DNA of 64,000 bases from Janibacter cremeus (GTDB lineage Bacteria > Actinomycetota > Actinomycetes > Actinomycetales > Dermatophilaceae): NCBI RefSeq assembly GCF_029395675.1, contig NZ_CP115184.1, forward strand, positions 2,170,001-2,234,000, read 5' to 3'. The notes beneath the pieces are model-generated. The model had not been told where the DNA came from. It searched no databases and saw only the letters and a program-made list of their open reading frames with translations. The first letter of the stretch is position 1, and each line of letters starts with the position of its first letter. This document shows positions 51,613 through 59,700 of the stretch, piece after piece. The position numbers were made by a program, and so were the translations under genes.

Positions 51613-51648
51613 CCTCCCCGAACCACCCCCTCCAGTCAGGACAATGAC

Positions 51649-51714
51649 GACATGGACACCACCCCCTTCTCCCTCTGCGCCGGTGACGCCGCCGTGGCCA
51701 CGGTGACGACCTGA
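51649..51714 (+). CDS. Putative 21-codon leader ORF before copA
   Basis: ATG 51649 begins a frame encoding MDTTPFSLCAGDAAVATVTT; its TGA overlaps the copA ATG (TGATG at 51712-51716). The AGGACAATG upstream is a poor ribosome site. The same stop/start geometry occurs at 5558-5562. May couple copA translation or be a remnant of a small copper protein; no evidence decides. Confidence 0.3.
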   Translation, partial: DMDTTPFSLCAGDAAVATVTT

Positions 51715-53918
51715 TGTCGACCGTGACCGACCCCCGCTCCGAGTCGACGACGGACGAGCACACCGTCGACCTGGCCATCACGGGGATGACCTGCGCCTCC
51801 TGCTCGGCCCGGGTCGAGCGCAACCTCGGCAAGATCGACGGCGTCGACGCCGTCGTCAACCTCGCGACGGAGAAGGCCCGGGTCAGCCACCCGGGGTCGG
51901 TGAGCATCGACGACCTGATCGCGACCGTGGAGAAGTCCGGCTACGGCGCCACGGTCATCGAGCCGGAGGCCCGTCTCACTCCCCCCAAGCACACCCCGGT
52001 CGCGCGCGCCGACCTCGCCCGACGGGCGATCGTCGCCGGCGCGCTCGCCGCCGTCGTCGTGCTGCTCGCGATGGGGCCGTGGAGCTTCCCCGCGAACCCG
52101 TGGCTGCAGCTGCTCGTGAGCACCCCCGTCGTGGCCTGGGCGGCATGGCCCTTCCACCGCGCGGCATTCGCCAACGCCCGCCACCTCGCGTCGACGATGG
52201 ACACCCTCGTCTCGCTCGGGGTCAGCGCCGCCTACCTGTGGTCGCTCGTCACGCTGCTGACCGGCGCGGGGCAGGACGGGCACTACTACTTCGAGACCGC
52301 GGCGGTCATCACCGCCTTCCTGCTCATCGGCCGGTGGCTCGAGGCCCGCAGCAAGGACGAGGGGCGCTCCGCGCTCACCGAGCTGATGGACCTCGGGGCG
52401 AAGGGGGTGGCAGTCCAGCGGATCGACTCACGCTCCCGGGCGACCACCGAGGTCATCCTGCCGCTGGACGAGCTGCAGGTCGGCGACCACTTCATCGTCC
52501 GGCCGGGCGAGAAGGTCGCGACGGACGGCCGCATCATCGACGGCACGAGCTCCATCGACACCTCGCTCGTCACCGGCGAGTCCGTGCCCGTCGACGTTCG
52601 CTCCGGCGACCGGGTCGACGCCGGCACCGTCAACACCTCCGGGCGGCTGATCGTCGAGGCGACCGCGGTGGGCTCGGACACGACCTTCGCCGCGATCGTG
52701 CGGCTCGTCGAGCAGGCGCAGACCGGCAAGGCCGACGTCCAGCGCCTCGCCGACCGGGTGTCCGCGGTCTTCGTCCCCGCCGTCCTGGTGGTCGCGCTGC
52801 TGACCTTCGTCGGCTGGTGGATCGGTTCCGGGTCGGCGACGACCGCCATCGGGGTCGCCGTGACCGTGCTGATCATCGCCTGCCCGTGCGCGCTGGGCCT
52901 GGCCACGCCGATGGCGCTGCTCGTCGGGACCAGTCGCGGCGCGCAGAAGGGCATCCTCATCAAGGGCCCGCAGGTCCTCGAGGACACCCGCCGCATCGAC
53001 ACCCTTGTCCTGGACAAGACCGGCACGATCACCACCGGCATCGCCCAGGTGACCGACCTCGCCGCCGCCCCCGGGCTGCACCCGGCCGCCGTGCTCAGCG
53101 CGGCCGCGGCCGTCGAGTCCGGCAGCGAGCACCCGATCGCCCGGGCCATCGTGCGGCGCGCGCAGGACCAGGGCATCAAGATCCCGCGGATCACCGACTT
53201 CGAGAGCCTCCCCGGCTCCGGCGCGGTCGCCACGATCAAGGGCACCCGCGTCACCGTCGGCAAGTCGGACCTCTTCGACGAGGTGCCGCCGGAGCTGGCC
53301 ACCCTCGAGCGTCCCGGCACGACCGTCTTCGTCGGGTGGGACCGCAAGGCCCGCGGGGCGCTCACCGTGGCCGACGAGGTCCGCGACACCTCCGGCGACG
53401 CGATCCGTGCGCTGCGGTCCGAGGGCCTGCAGGTGTGGCTGCTCAGCGGCGACGCCGAGCACAACGCGACCGCGGTCGCGGCGACCGTCGGCATCGACCC
53501 CGAGCACGTCATCGCCGGAGTCCGCCCCCAGGACAAGCACGACGTCATCGAGCGCCTCCAGGGCGAGGGCCGGGTCGTCGCGATGGTCGGCGACGGCGTC
53601 AACGACGCCGCCGCGATCGTGCGCGCCGACCTCGGGATGGCGATGGGCACCGGGACCGACGTCGCGATGGAGTCGGCCGACATCGTCCTCGTGCACGCCG
53701 ACCTCGAGTCGGTCCCCCGCGCGATCTCGCTCTCCCGGGAGACGCTGAAGGTGATCAAGCAGAACCTCGGCTGGGCCTTCGGCTACAACATCGCCGCGAT
53801 CCCGCTCGCGGTGGCCGGCCTGCTCAACCCGATGATCGCCGGCGCCGCGATGGCGATGAGCTCGGTCCTCGTCGTGCTCAACTCCCTGCGGCTGCGCAAG
53901 GTGCTGCCGGACGACTGA
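51714..53918 (+). CDS. copA: Copper-exporting P1B-type ATPase
   Basis: 734 residues. One N-terminal HMA domain with GMTCASC (Cys27, Cys30), then the P-type core: TGES actuator motif, CPC (Cys390-Cys392) transport site in TM6, phosphorylation site DKTGT (Asp434), SEHPIA, MVGDGVNDAAA. The CPC plus C-terminal helices with conserved Tyr/Asn/Met-Ser-Ser point to Cu(I) (P1B-1). Follows csoR and is presumably controlled by the upstream CsoR operator. Confidence 0.94.
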   Translation: MSTVTDPRSESTTDEHTVDLAITGMTCASCSARVERNLGKIDGVDAVVNLATEKARVSHPGSVSIDDLIATVEKSGYGATVIEPEARLTPPKHTPVARADLARRAIVAGALAAVVVLLAMGPWSFPANPWLQLLVSTPVVAWAAWPFHRAAFANARHLASTMDTLVSLGVSAAYLWSLVTLLTGAGQDGHYYFETAAVITAFLLIGRWLEARSKDEGRSALTELMDLGAKGVAVQRIDSRSRATTEVILPLDELQVGDHFIVRPGEKVATDGRIIDGTSSIDTSLVTGESVPVDVRSGDRVDAGTVNTSGRLIVEATAVGSDTTFAAIVRLVEQAQTGKADVQRLADRVSAVFVPAVLVVALLTFVGWWIGSGSATTAIGVAVTVLIIACPCALGLATPMALLVGTSRGAQKGILIKGPQVLEDTRRIDTLVLDKTGTITTGIAQVTDLAAAPGLHPAAVLSAAAAVESGSEHPIARAIVRRAQDQGIKIPRITDFESLPGSGAVATIKGTRVTVGKSDLFDEVPPELATLERPGTTVFVGWDRKARGALTVADEVRDTSGDAIRALRSEGLQVWLLSGDAEHNATAVAATVGIDPEHVIAGVRPQDKHDVIERLQGEGRVVAMVGDGVNDAAAIVRADLGMAMGTGTDVAMESADIVLVHADLESVPRAISLSRETLKVIKQNLGWAFGYNIAAIPLAVAGLLNPMIAGAAMAMSSVLVVLNSLRLRKVLPDD

Positions 53919-53937
53919 GGGGGCCGCCCCCTTCGTC
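53913..53937 (+). terminator. CGAAGGGGG-type hairpin including the copA stop codon
   Basis: GACTGAGGGGG pairs with CCCCCTTCGTC around CCG; the TGA stop replaces GAA of the usual left arm, costing one or two pairs. Confidence 0.6.
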
Positions 53938-53938
53938 G

Positions 53939-53984
53939 GGTGGATGTATCCGCGCGCGTCCCCACACGCGCGATTACATCGACC
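53939..53984. repeat. 46-bp imperfect palindromic repeat, copy 2
   Basis: GGTGGATGTATCCGCGCGCG at the left and ACATCGACC at the right; same length and ends as 10877-10922. The right arm contains the last codons and the TAA stop of the MFS gene (53974-53976, minus strand). Confidence 0.65.
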
Positions 53985-55134
53985 CGGCGGCAGGGCGGTG
54001 CAGGAGCAGGGCCACTCCACTGCCGAGGGAGACCACGCCCGTGGCGACCAGGAGCATCGTCATCCCCACGGCGGGAAGCAGCGCGCCGGCCACGGCAGGA
54101 GCAGCCACCGAGGCGACCGCGCCCACGACCAGGCACACGGTGAAGGCCGTCCCCGCACGCTCGGGGAGCACCTCGGCAGTCCACACCGCCAGGACCGCCG
54201 ACCCGGTCATGTAGCCCACGCCGAAGACGCAGGCCGAGGCCGCCACGGCCGGCACGGAGTCACTCGCCAGTCCCAGCAGCGCCAACGCCGCGGCCACCGC
54301 CACGAGACACAGCGCCGCAACCCGGACACTGCCCAGGCGCTGCGCGAGAGTCCCGGTCATCACGGCCACCATGCCGGTCGTCCCCATCACGATGTACAGG
54401 ACCGGCACGGCTCCAGTCGGGAGATCACTGCTCTCGAGGACTTCGGCGGCGTAGGTGAAGTAGACGACGATCGCTGCGAAGTAGACGAGCGAGTAGGCGA
54501 TCGGCACCCGCAGCACCCGCACCGGCATGATGAGACCTCGCCACCCGGCTCGCGGGGTCGACGGGCTCCGCGGCGGCACCTGCGGGACCAGGCGCACGTT
54601 GACGACGGCCGCGACGACCGCGGCGAGGGCGATGCCCGCCCAGACCAGACGCCACGAACCCGCTATGGCGAGGACGGCCAGACCGCCGAGCAGGATCAGG
54701 CCCCCGCTGGTGCCGGTCGTGATGATCGCCAGGGCACGTGGCTGCAGGCGCGCGGGCACCGTCCGCGTCACGATGTCCGAGTACGGGGCCCAGGCCCAGC
54801 CGCCGGCGCTGCCGGCGAGGACGACGCCCACGGCGAGAAGCCACGGGGACTGCGCGACGGTCACGATCACCGCCCCGGCCGCACCGCTGACCGCACCGAC
54901 GCTCGTCGGAGCGCGGGAGCCGCGGCGAGCGGCGAGCGGACCGGCGAGCAGCAGACCGGCCAGGTAACCGGCGAAGGTCGCGCTCGAGATGAGACCGAGC
55001 ACCAGCTCGGACAGCTCCAGGTCCTGCTCGATGTCGGGCAGCGTGACCCCGAAGGCGTACCGGGCCATACCGAAGGTGACGCCCACCACCGCTGCCCCGG
55101 CCGCCCCGACCCGACCGGCCGACGACAACGCCAC
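53974..55134 (-). CDS. MFS transporter (YbfB/YjiJ-like)
   Basis: 386 residues, 12 hydrophobic segments, with MARYAFGVTLPDIEQDL in the first loop and an Arg/Pro-rich central linker (PPRSPSTPRAGWRG). Major facilitator superfamily; a subfamily resembling YbfB of unknown substrate. GTG 55134 has only a weak ribosome site. Stop lies inside the 46-bp repeat, which suggests that the repeat inserted or expanded at the gene end. Confidence 0.8.
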   Translation of the reverse strand: MALSSAGRVGAAGAAVVGVTFGMARYAFGVTLPDIEQDLELSELVLGLISSATFAGYLAGLLLAGPLAARRGSRAPTSVGAVSGAAGAVIVTVAQSPWLLAVGVVLAGSAGGWAWAPYSDIVTRTVPARLQPRALAIITTGTSGGLILLGGLAVLAIAGSWRLVWAGIALAAVVAAVVNVRLVPQVPPRSPSTPRAGWRGLIMPVRVLRVPIAYSLVYFAAIVVYFTYAAEVLESSDLPTGAVPVLYIVMGTTGMVAVMTGTLAQRLGSVRVAALCLVAVAAALALLGLASDSVPAVAASACVFGVGYMTGSAVLAVWTAEVLPERAGTAFTVCLVVGAVASVAAPAVAGALLPAVGMTMLLVATGVVSLGSGVALLLHRPAAGSM

Positions 55135-55296
55135 AACTTTCCCCTACTCCTCGCCGTACCGCCACGCCCCTCCCGGAGCCGCGGCTCGGACTCCGGCCTC
55201 ACTCCCGTGCCGGTATTCCAGCTGGCCCCATGCCCCGTGACCCTCGGTCGATGCATCGTCGCGCCCGTGACGCCGACCACCTCGACCCTGCCGAGG

Positions 55297-55488
55297 TCAG
55301 ATCTCGGCCTTCCACGCCTGGGTGATCGTCAGCTTGCCGGAGGTCTGCATCAGCGCCCGGCGGTAGATCCGCTCGGCGAGGAGGAGGACCGCGCCGGTCG
55401 CGAGGGCGAGCAGGCCGAGGCTGAGCACTCGTCGTCGAGCGGGACGTCGCCGACGCGGTCGGCCCAGGAAGCCACGCGGCCCGGCCGG
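55297..55488 (-). pseudogene. C-terminal remnant of an ABC-2 type permease
   Basis: Directly after the VOC gene stop, the same frame stays open for 63 codons and ends at 55297. The last 40 encode a TM helix followed by AERIYRRALMQTSGKLT and TQAWK, the typical ending of NatB/ABC-2-type permeases. No start codon with a ribosome site and none of the other membrane segments remain. I read it as a gene fragment left by deletion; a 43-codon GTG-started small protein is the alternative. Confidence 0.5.
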
Positions 55489-56130
55489 TCAGAGGGTGAC
55501 GGGACCGTGGGGGGTGTTGAAGGTGACCGACATCAGGCCGGGCGTGCCGTTGGGCGCGATGAAGTCGAAGTCGATGACCGAGGAGGTCTCCTCCGGGGGA
55601 AGGCCACCCAGCCAGTCGCGCACCCGGTCGGGGTCACCGGCGATCTGCAGCGACGCGATGGTCACCTCGGTCTCCGCCTCCTGCGACGGGTGCGGCGAGC
55701 CCTCGCCCCACTTGACGAAGAAGGGCAGCTGCGGGTCCGCGAGGGTGCCCTTGATACCGATCTGCTTCCACAGGAACTCGCGACCGTCGGCGAGGCGCCG
55801 GTTGCCGTTGACGGCCTGGCGGTCCAGGCGCTTCTCCACGGACTCCAGGTCGTCATCGACGCGGATGACCCAGCCCATCCAGCCGCCACCGGCCTCGGAG
55901 CGGGCCCGCACGACCTGACCGAAGGGGGCCTTGTCCGAGCTGGGGTGGTCGAGCACCTCGACGATCTCGACGTACCGCTCGTGCGCCAGCGGGAGGATCA
56001 TGTTGCGGGTGCCGAAACGCGGATGCAGACCGCCATCCACCGGTGCGACCCCGAGGGCCCTACCAAGACGCTCGGCAGTGGCCTTGACACCGCTCTGGTC
56101 GGCTGCAAAGGAGACGTGGTCAACGCGCAT
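55489..56130 (-). CDS. VOC/glyoxalase-like domain protein
   Basis: 213 residues. Begins MRVDHVSFAAD, the usual first strand of a VOC module, with a second conserved strand (RYVEIVEVLDHP). Fits the glyoxalase-like PF13468 group in which two halves are fused; metal ligands His5 and Glu are plausible. ATG 56130 is the family-like start; upstream in-frame residues are Arg/Ser-rich. Function unknown. Confidence 0.75.
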   Translation of the reverse strand: MRVDHVSFAADQSGVKATAERLGRALGVAPVDGGLHPRFGTRNMILPLAHERYVEIVEVLDHPSSDKAPFGQVVRARSEAGGGWMGWVIRVDDDLESVEKRLDRQAVNGNRRLADGREFLWKQIGIKGTLADPQLPFFVKWGEGSPHPSQEAETEVTIASLQIAGDPDRVRDWLGGLPPEETSSVIDFDFIAPNGTPGLMSVTFNTPHGPVTL

Positions 56131-56176
56131 GATGGCATCGTGACACAGGCCGCAATCGGGCCAGTAATCGGGTCGG

Positions 56177-56986
56177 TCAGACCGCCCGACGCTGGCGGAC
56201 CGCCTCGTAGACGACGATGGCCGCCGACGTGGCGACATTGAGCGAATTGGCCTGCCCCACCATGGGAATCCGTACCCGGTGCTGCGCCCGGGCCAGGGCG
56301 GCGTCGGTCAGCCCGTACTTCTCCGACCCGACCGCGACGGCGACCGGGCCGGTGAGGTCGGCGTCCGTGTGGTCGACGTCGGTGTCCGGCGTCGTCGCGA
56401 CCACGGCGACGCCGCGCTCGGCCAGCCACGTCCACGCCTCGTCGGTGCTCGCGGAGGCGACCGGGACGGAGAAGACCGTGCCCTTGCTCGAGCGGATGAC
56501 GTTGGGGTTGCCCCAGTCGGTGACCGGGTCGGCGGCGATGACGAGGGCGACCCCGGCCGCGTCGGCGGTGCGGAGCATCGCGCCGAGGTTGCCCGGCTTC
56601 TCCACCCCTTCGCAGAGCAGGACCAGCGCCCCCTCGGGCAGGTCCACGTCGGCGAGCACGCGTCCGGGCGAGGGCACCCGGGCGAGGATCCCGTCCGGCC
56701 CCTCGCGGTAGGCGACCTTCTCGAACGCGGTCCGACCCAGCTCGACGACCTCCGCACCGGAGCGGCGGGCGCGCTCGACGAGCGCAGCCCCGGCACCGGG
56801 GTCGAGCATCAGGTCGGGGCAGTGGAAGAGGGCGTGCGGCACGACACCGGCGTCGAGGGCGAGCGTGGTCTCCTCGAGACCCTCGAGGAGCGTGGTCCCG
56901 GAGCTCTCGCGCACGCGGCGTCGGCGCAGCGTGACGAGGTCCTTCAGGCGCTGGTTGGCGGGAGAGGTGATGACGAGATCGGGCAT
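56177..56986 (-). CDS. TrmH/SpoU family RNA 2'-O-methyltransferase
   Basis: 269 residues. N-terminal substrate-binding domain (SPANQRLKDLVTLRRRRVRE), C-terminal SPOUT knot with motif 1 EGVEKPGNLGAMLRTADAAG, motif 2 VAVGSEKYGLT and motif 3 RIPMVGQANSLNVATSAAIVVYE. Methylates a ribose in rRNA or tRNA; specificity unknown. Its start overlaps the region of the divergent PAP2 start. Confidence 0.88.
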   Translation of the reverse strand: MPDLVITSPANQRLKDLVTLRRRRVRESSGTTLLEGLEETTLALDAGVVPHALFHCPDLMLDPGAGAALVERARRSGAEVVELGRTAFEKVAYREGPDGILARVPSPGRVLADVDLPEGALVLLCEGVEKPGNLGAMLRTADAAGVALVIAADPVTDWGNPNVIRSSKGTVFSVPVASASTDEAWTWLAERGVAVVATTPDTDVDHTDADLTGPVAVAVGSEKYGLTDAALARAQHRVRIPMVGQANSLNVATSAAIVVYEAVRQRRAV

Positions 56987-56999
56987 GGCAGGCACCAGC

Positions 57000-57692
57000 A
57001 TGCCGCACAATCGGGTGGTGGCTGCCGATCGTTCCGCTCCCGTCCGCCTCGTGTCGGCGGTGTTTGCCATGACGGGCGTGATGCTGCTCGTCGCGGCGGT
57101 CGGCGAGTTCCTCGTCGTGCCCTCCGACCGGGTGCGCGGGGTCGACCTCGCATGGGTCGAGCGGGCGAGGGGCTGGATCGACGGACGGCCCGCGCTCGAG
57201 GACGCCACCCTGCTGTGGGCCGACCTCAGCGGGCCGTGGGTCGTGCACCCACTCGTGCTGCTGCTCGCGGCCGGGCTCGTGCTCACCGGTCGGGCTCCCC
57301 GCCGGGCCCTGCTCGTCGTGCCCGTCGGGCTGGCGGGTTGGGCCCTGGGGTCATTGTGCAAGCTGCTCGTCGCCCGCCCGCGTCCGGAGCCGGACGCCCC
57401 GATCACGATGGTCGACAGCTTCTCCTACCCGAGCGGCCACGCCACCAACGTCGCCCTCGGCGCGGTGCTCGTCATCGCACTGCTGCGGATGGTGGCGCGG
57501 CGCTGGATCCGGTGGTCCGCGACGACGCTCGTCCTCCTCGTCGCGGTCCTGACCGTCCTCAACCGCCTCGCGCTCGGGGTCCACTTCGTCAGCGACGTCG
57601 TCGCCGGGGTCGCCCTGGGGACGGCCATGGGCGTGGTCGGGCTGTCGCTGACCGGTCAGATGCGCTGGTGCCGCGCCCGGGCGAAGAGGTAG
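57000..57692 (+). CDS. PAP2 family membrane phosphatase
   Basis: 230 residues, about six helices. Phosphatase motifs: KLLVARPRPEP, SYPSGHATN and GVHFVSDVVAG, in the PAP2 order (KX6RP, PSGH, SRX5HX3D-like). Acts on lipid phosphates such as undecaprenyl or phosphatidate. ATG 57000 chosen; an in-frame ATG at 56985 overlaps the divergent methyltransferase start. The last 37 bases overlap the convergent DUF1206 gene. Confidence 0.85.
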   Translation: MPHNRVVAADRSAPVRLVSAVFAMTGVMLLVAAVGEFLVVPSDRVRGVDLAWVERARGWIDGRPALEDATLLWADLSGPWVVHPLVLLLAAGLVLTGRAPRRALLVVPVGLAGWALGSLCKLLVARPRPEPDAPITMVDSFSYPSGHATNVALGAVLVIALLRMVARRWIRWSATTLVLLVAVLTVLNRLALGVHFVSDVVAGVALGTAMGVVGLSLTGQMRWCRARAKR

Positions 57693-58477
57693 ATGCCGAA
57701 GGCGACGAAGCCCACGCCCACGGCGGTGATCAGGTACGGCCCGAAGGGCTCGTCCTTCAGGGACTTCAGCGCCCCGTCCAGACCGGCCGCCTCGGACGAC
57801 TGGTGCTGCACGGCGGCGAGGACGAAGAAGGCCCCGACGAGGCCGAGGACGACCCCCTTCGCCGGGTAGCCGATCATCCCGAGGGCACGCGCCGGCACAC
57901 CCGGGTCCTTCTCGAGGTCCTCGAGGAACTTGTGGGTGAGCCCCTTGTGCACGTGGTAGGCGCCGACCCCGATGATGACGACACCGATGGCGCCGACGAG
58001 CACCTGGCCGGCGGGCTGCGCCATGAGGGCGGTGGTGACGCCCTGGGAGGACTCCTCGGAGGACTTCGAGGAGCCCGAGCCGAGGGCGAACTGGGCCGCG
58101 GTGGCGGCCAGGACGGCGTAGACCGCGGCCTTGGCGACGGCCTTGCCCCGGTCGAGCCAGCCGTCACCCACCCCGGGTGCGATCGCGACGGTCAGCTGCC
58201 ACACCACGAGTGCCAGCAGGCCGACGACGATGATCCACATCAGCAGGGCGCCGGCCGGGTTGCTCGCGAGCGTGGCGAGAGCACCGGACTGGTCGGCCGA
58301 GCCACCGCCACCCCACGCCAGCCGGGTGGCGGTGTACCCGATGACGATGTGCAGCAGCCCCGACATGAGGAAGCCCCATCGGGCCATGGCGTCCAGGACG
58401 GGGTGGTCGCCGACATCGCGGGCGACCCGGCGGGCTTCGTCGAGCCCTTGGTTGGCATTCACGAGGACATCATCCAC
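57656..58477 (-). CDS. DUF1206 family membrane protein
   Basis: 273 residues; three repeats of a two-helix unit with G-x2-H/Y-x2-G spacing (GLLHIVIGYTATRLA; GAYHVHKGLTHKFLE; YLFARARHQRI). Widespread in actinobacteria with unknown role. The C-terminal 12 codons lie antisense to the end of the PAP2 gene. Confidence 0.85.
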   Translation of the reverse strand: MDDVLVNANQGLDEARRVARDVGDHPVLDAMARWGFLMSGLLHIVIGYTATRLAWGGGGSADQSGALATLASNPAGALLMWIIVVGLLALVVWQLTVAIAPGVGDGWLDRGKAVAKAAVYAVLAATAAQFALGSGSSKSSEESSQGVTTALMAQPAGQVLVGAIGVVIIGVGAYHVHKGLTHKFLEDLEKDPGVPARALGMIGYPAKGVVLGLVGAFFVLAAVQHQSSEAAGLDGALKSLKDEPFGPYLITAVGVGFVAFGIYLFARARHQRI

Positions 58478-58504
58478 CCGGGCGGCCCCGCGCGGAGCAT
58501 CCGC

Positions 58505-59296
58505 TCAGAGGAAGGGTCGCAACGCGTCGACGAGGCCGTCCTCCGCGACGCGTCCGGTCTGCTCGTCGGCGGCGGCGACGACCTCGTCGGGCGCGTCGCC
58601 CATGGCGACCCCGCGGGCGGCCCACCGCAGCATCTCGAGGTCATTGCGCTGGTCACCGGCCGCGAACGTCAGGCCCGGCTCGACGCGCAGGGTGCGCCGG
58701 ACGATCTCCAGGGCCGACCCCTTGGAGACGCCCTCCGGCGCGAGATCCAGCCACGCGGTGTAGCCGACCGCGTACTCCACACCGTGCAGACCGATCCGCT
58801 CGACGAGCTCGAGGAAGTCGTCGCTGTCCCCCTCGGGGTCGTGGAAGGTCACCCGGGTCGCCGGCTTGGCAACGAGCTCCTCCCACGGGACGACGACCTG
58901 ACGACCCCAGAGCACGCCCTCGGGGTAGGGCCGGGCGACCTTGAAGCCGACACCCACCTCCTCGACGGCGGCCAGGACGTGAGGGGCGTGCTCGCGCACG
59001 AGGTTCATCGCGGGCTTCGGGTCGAAGGTCACCGTCTCCTCGATGCGGTAGCCCTGCGGCTCGGACGAGTCGAGGGCGATGGTCACGGCGCCATTGGAGC
59101 AGACCGCCATCCCCCGGTCGAGCTCGAGCATCTCCAGGACCGGGAGCGTCGCGATCACCGAGCGCCCGGTGGAGATGACGACGTGGTGACCGGCGTCGGC
59201 CACCGCCCGCACCGCCTCGCGGGTCGCCGGAGGCATCCGGCCGTCGTGCGTGAGGATCGTGCCGTCGACATCCAGGGCGACGAGGTGCGGCTCCAT
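58505..59296 (-). CDS. HAD-superfamily (Cof-type) phosphatase
   Basis: 263 residues. Motif I ALDVDGTI, motif II STGRS, motif IV GDQRNDLEML; a C2 cap lies between, as in Cof/YbiV sugar phosphatases. Soluble. ATG 59296 gives a clean MEPHLVALDVDGT start; a 19-residue extension from 59353 is not supported. Downstream of it lie 27 bases and then DUF1206 in the same direction. Confidence 0.87.
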   Translation of the reverse strand: MEPHLVALDVDGTILTHDGRMPPATREAVRAVADAGHHVVISTGRSVIATLPVLEMLELDRGMAVCSNGAVTIALDSSEPQGYRIEETVTFDPKPAMNLVREHAPHVLAAVEEVGVGFKVARPYPEGVLWGRQVVVPWEELVAKPATRVTFHDPEGDSDDFLELVERIGLHGVEYAVGYTAWLDLAPEGVSKGSALEIVRRTLRVEPGLTFAAGDQRNDLEMLRWAARGVAMGDAPDEVVAAADEQTGRVAEDGLVDALRPFL

Positions 59297-59390
59297 GCCA
59301 CGAACGGTATCCGGCACGGCCCACTCCCCCGCGCAGCGCCCCACCACGGGCACCCGAGCGCGTGTCGGGCGGCCACCGACGAGAGTCCTT

Positions 59391-59460
59391 CCCGACGCTT
59401 GTGCCGTACCTCATCTGGTGCGATGCGTCCCACCACACGAGGTAGGGCACAAGCGTCGGG
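59391..59460. repeat. 56-bp palindromic repeat, copy 2 (with extended arms)
   Basis: Core 59398-59453: CTTGTGCCGTACCTC and GAGGTAGGGCACAAG, one mismatch in 15; here CCCGACG/CGTCGGG adds 7 bp to the stem on each side. Same length as the copy at 5852-5907, and each copy is decayed at different positions. Lies upstream of the HAD gene and past the siderophore operon. Confidence 0.8.
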
Positions 59461-59617
59461 CGAAGGGGGTTGGTTGGTCGGTCACGCGGCGGAGCGGACG
59501 AAGGGGGTTGGTCCAGTCACACAGCGGAGTGGACGCAGGGGGTGGTGGTCCGACTCAGGCCGAAGTCCGGACTGTCACGACTCCGGTGCAACCGCTACGA
59601 CACGAGTCCGGACTTCG
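59461..59617. repeat. Imperfect tandem repeat and inverted repeat in a 404-base gap
   Basis: Three imperfect units start CGAAGGGGGTTGGT (59461), CGAAGGGGGTTGGT (59499) and CGCAGGGGGTGGTG (59534), 38 and 35 bp apart. Then CGAAGTCCGGACT (59561-59573) pairs exactly with AGTCCGGACTTCG (59605-59617). The whole gap 59297-59700 has no gene that I can support; it is made of repeats. Confidence 0.6.
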
Positions 59618-59700
59618 CGCCAAGGACCGCCGCGCCCTGCGTCCGCGCAGCCGCCGCGCCCCGGCCGAATTCACCGGTTGACCGGTCACACGAGCAGGCC

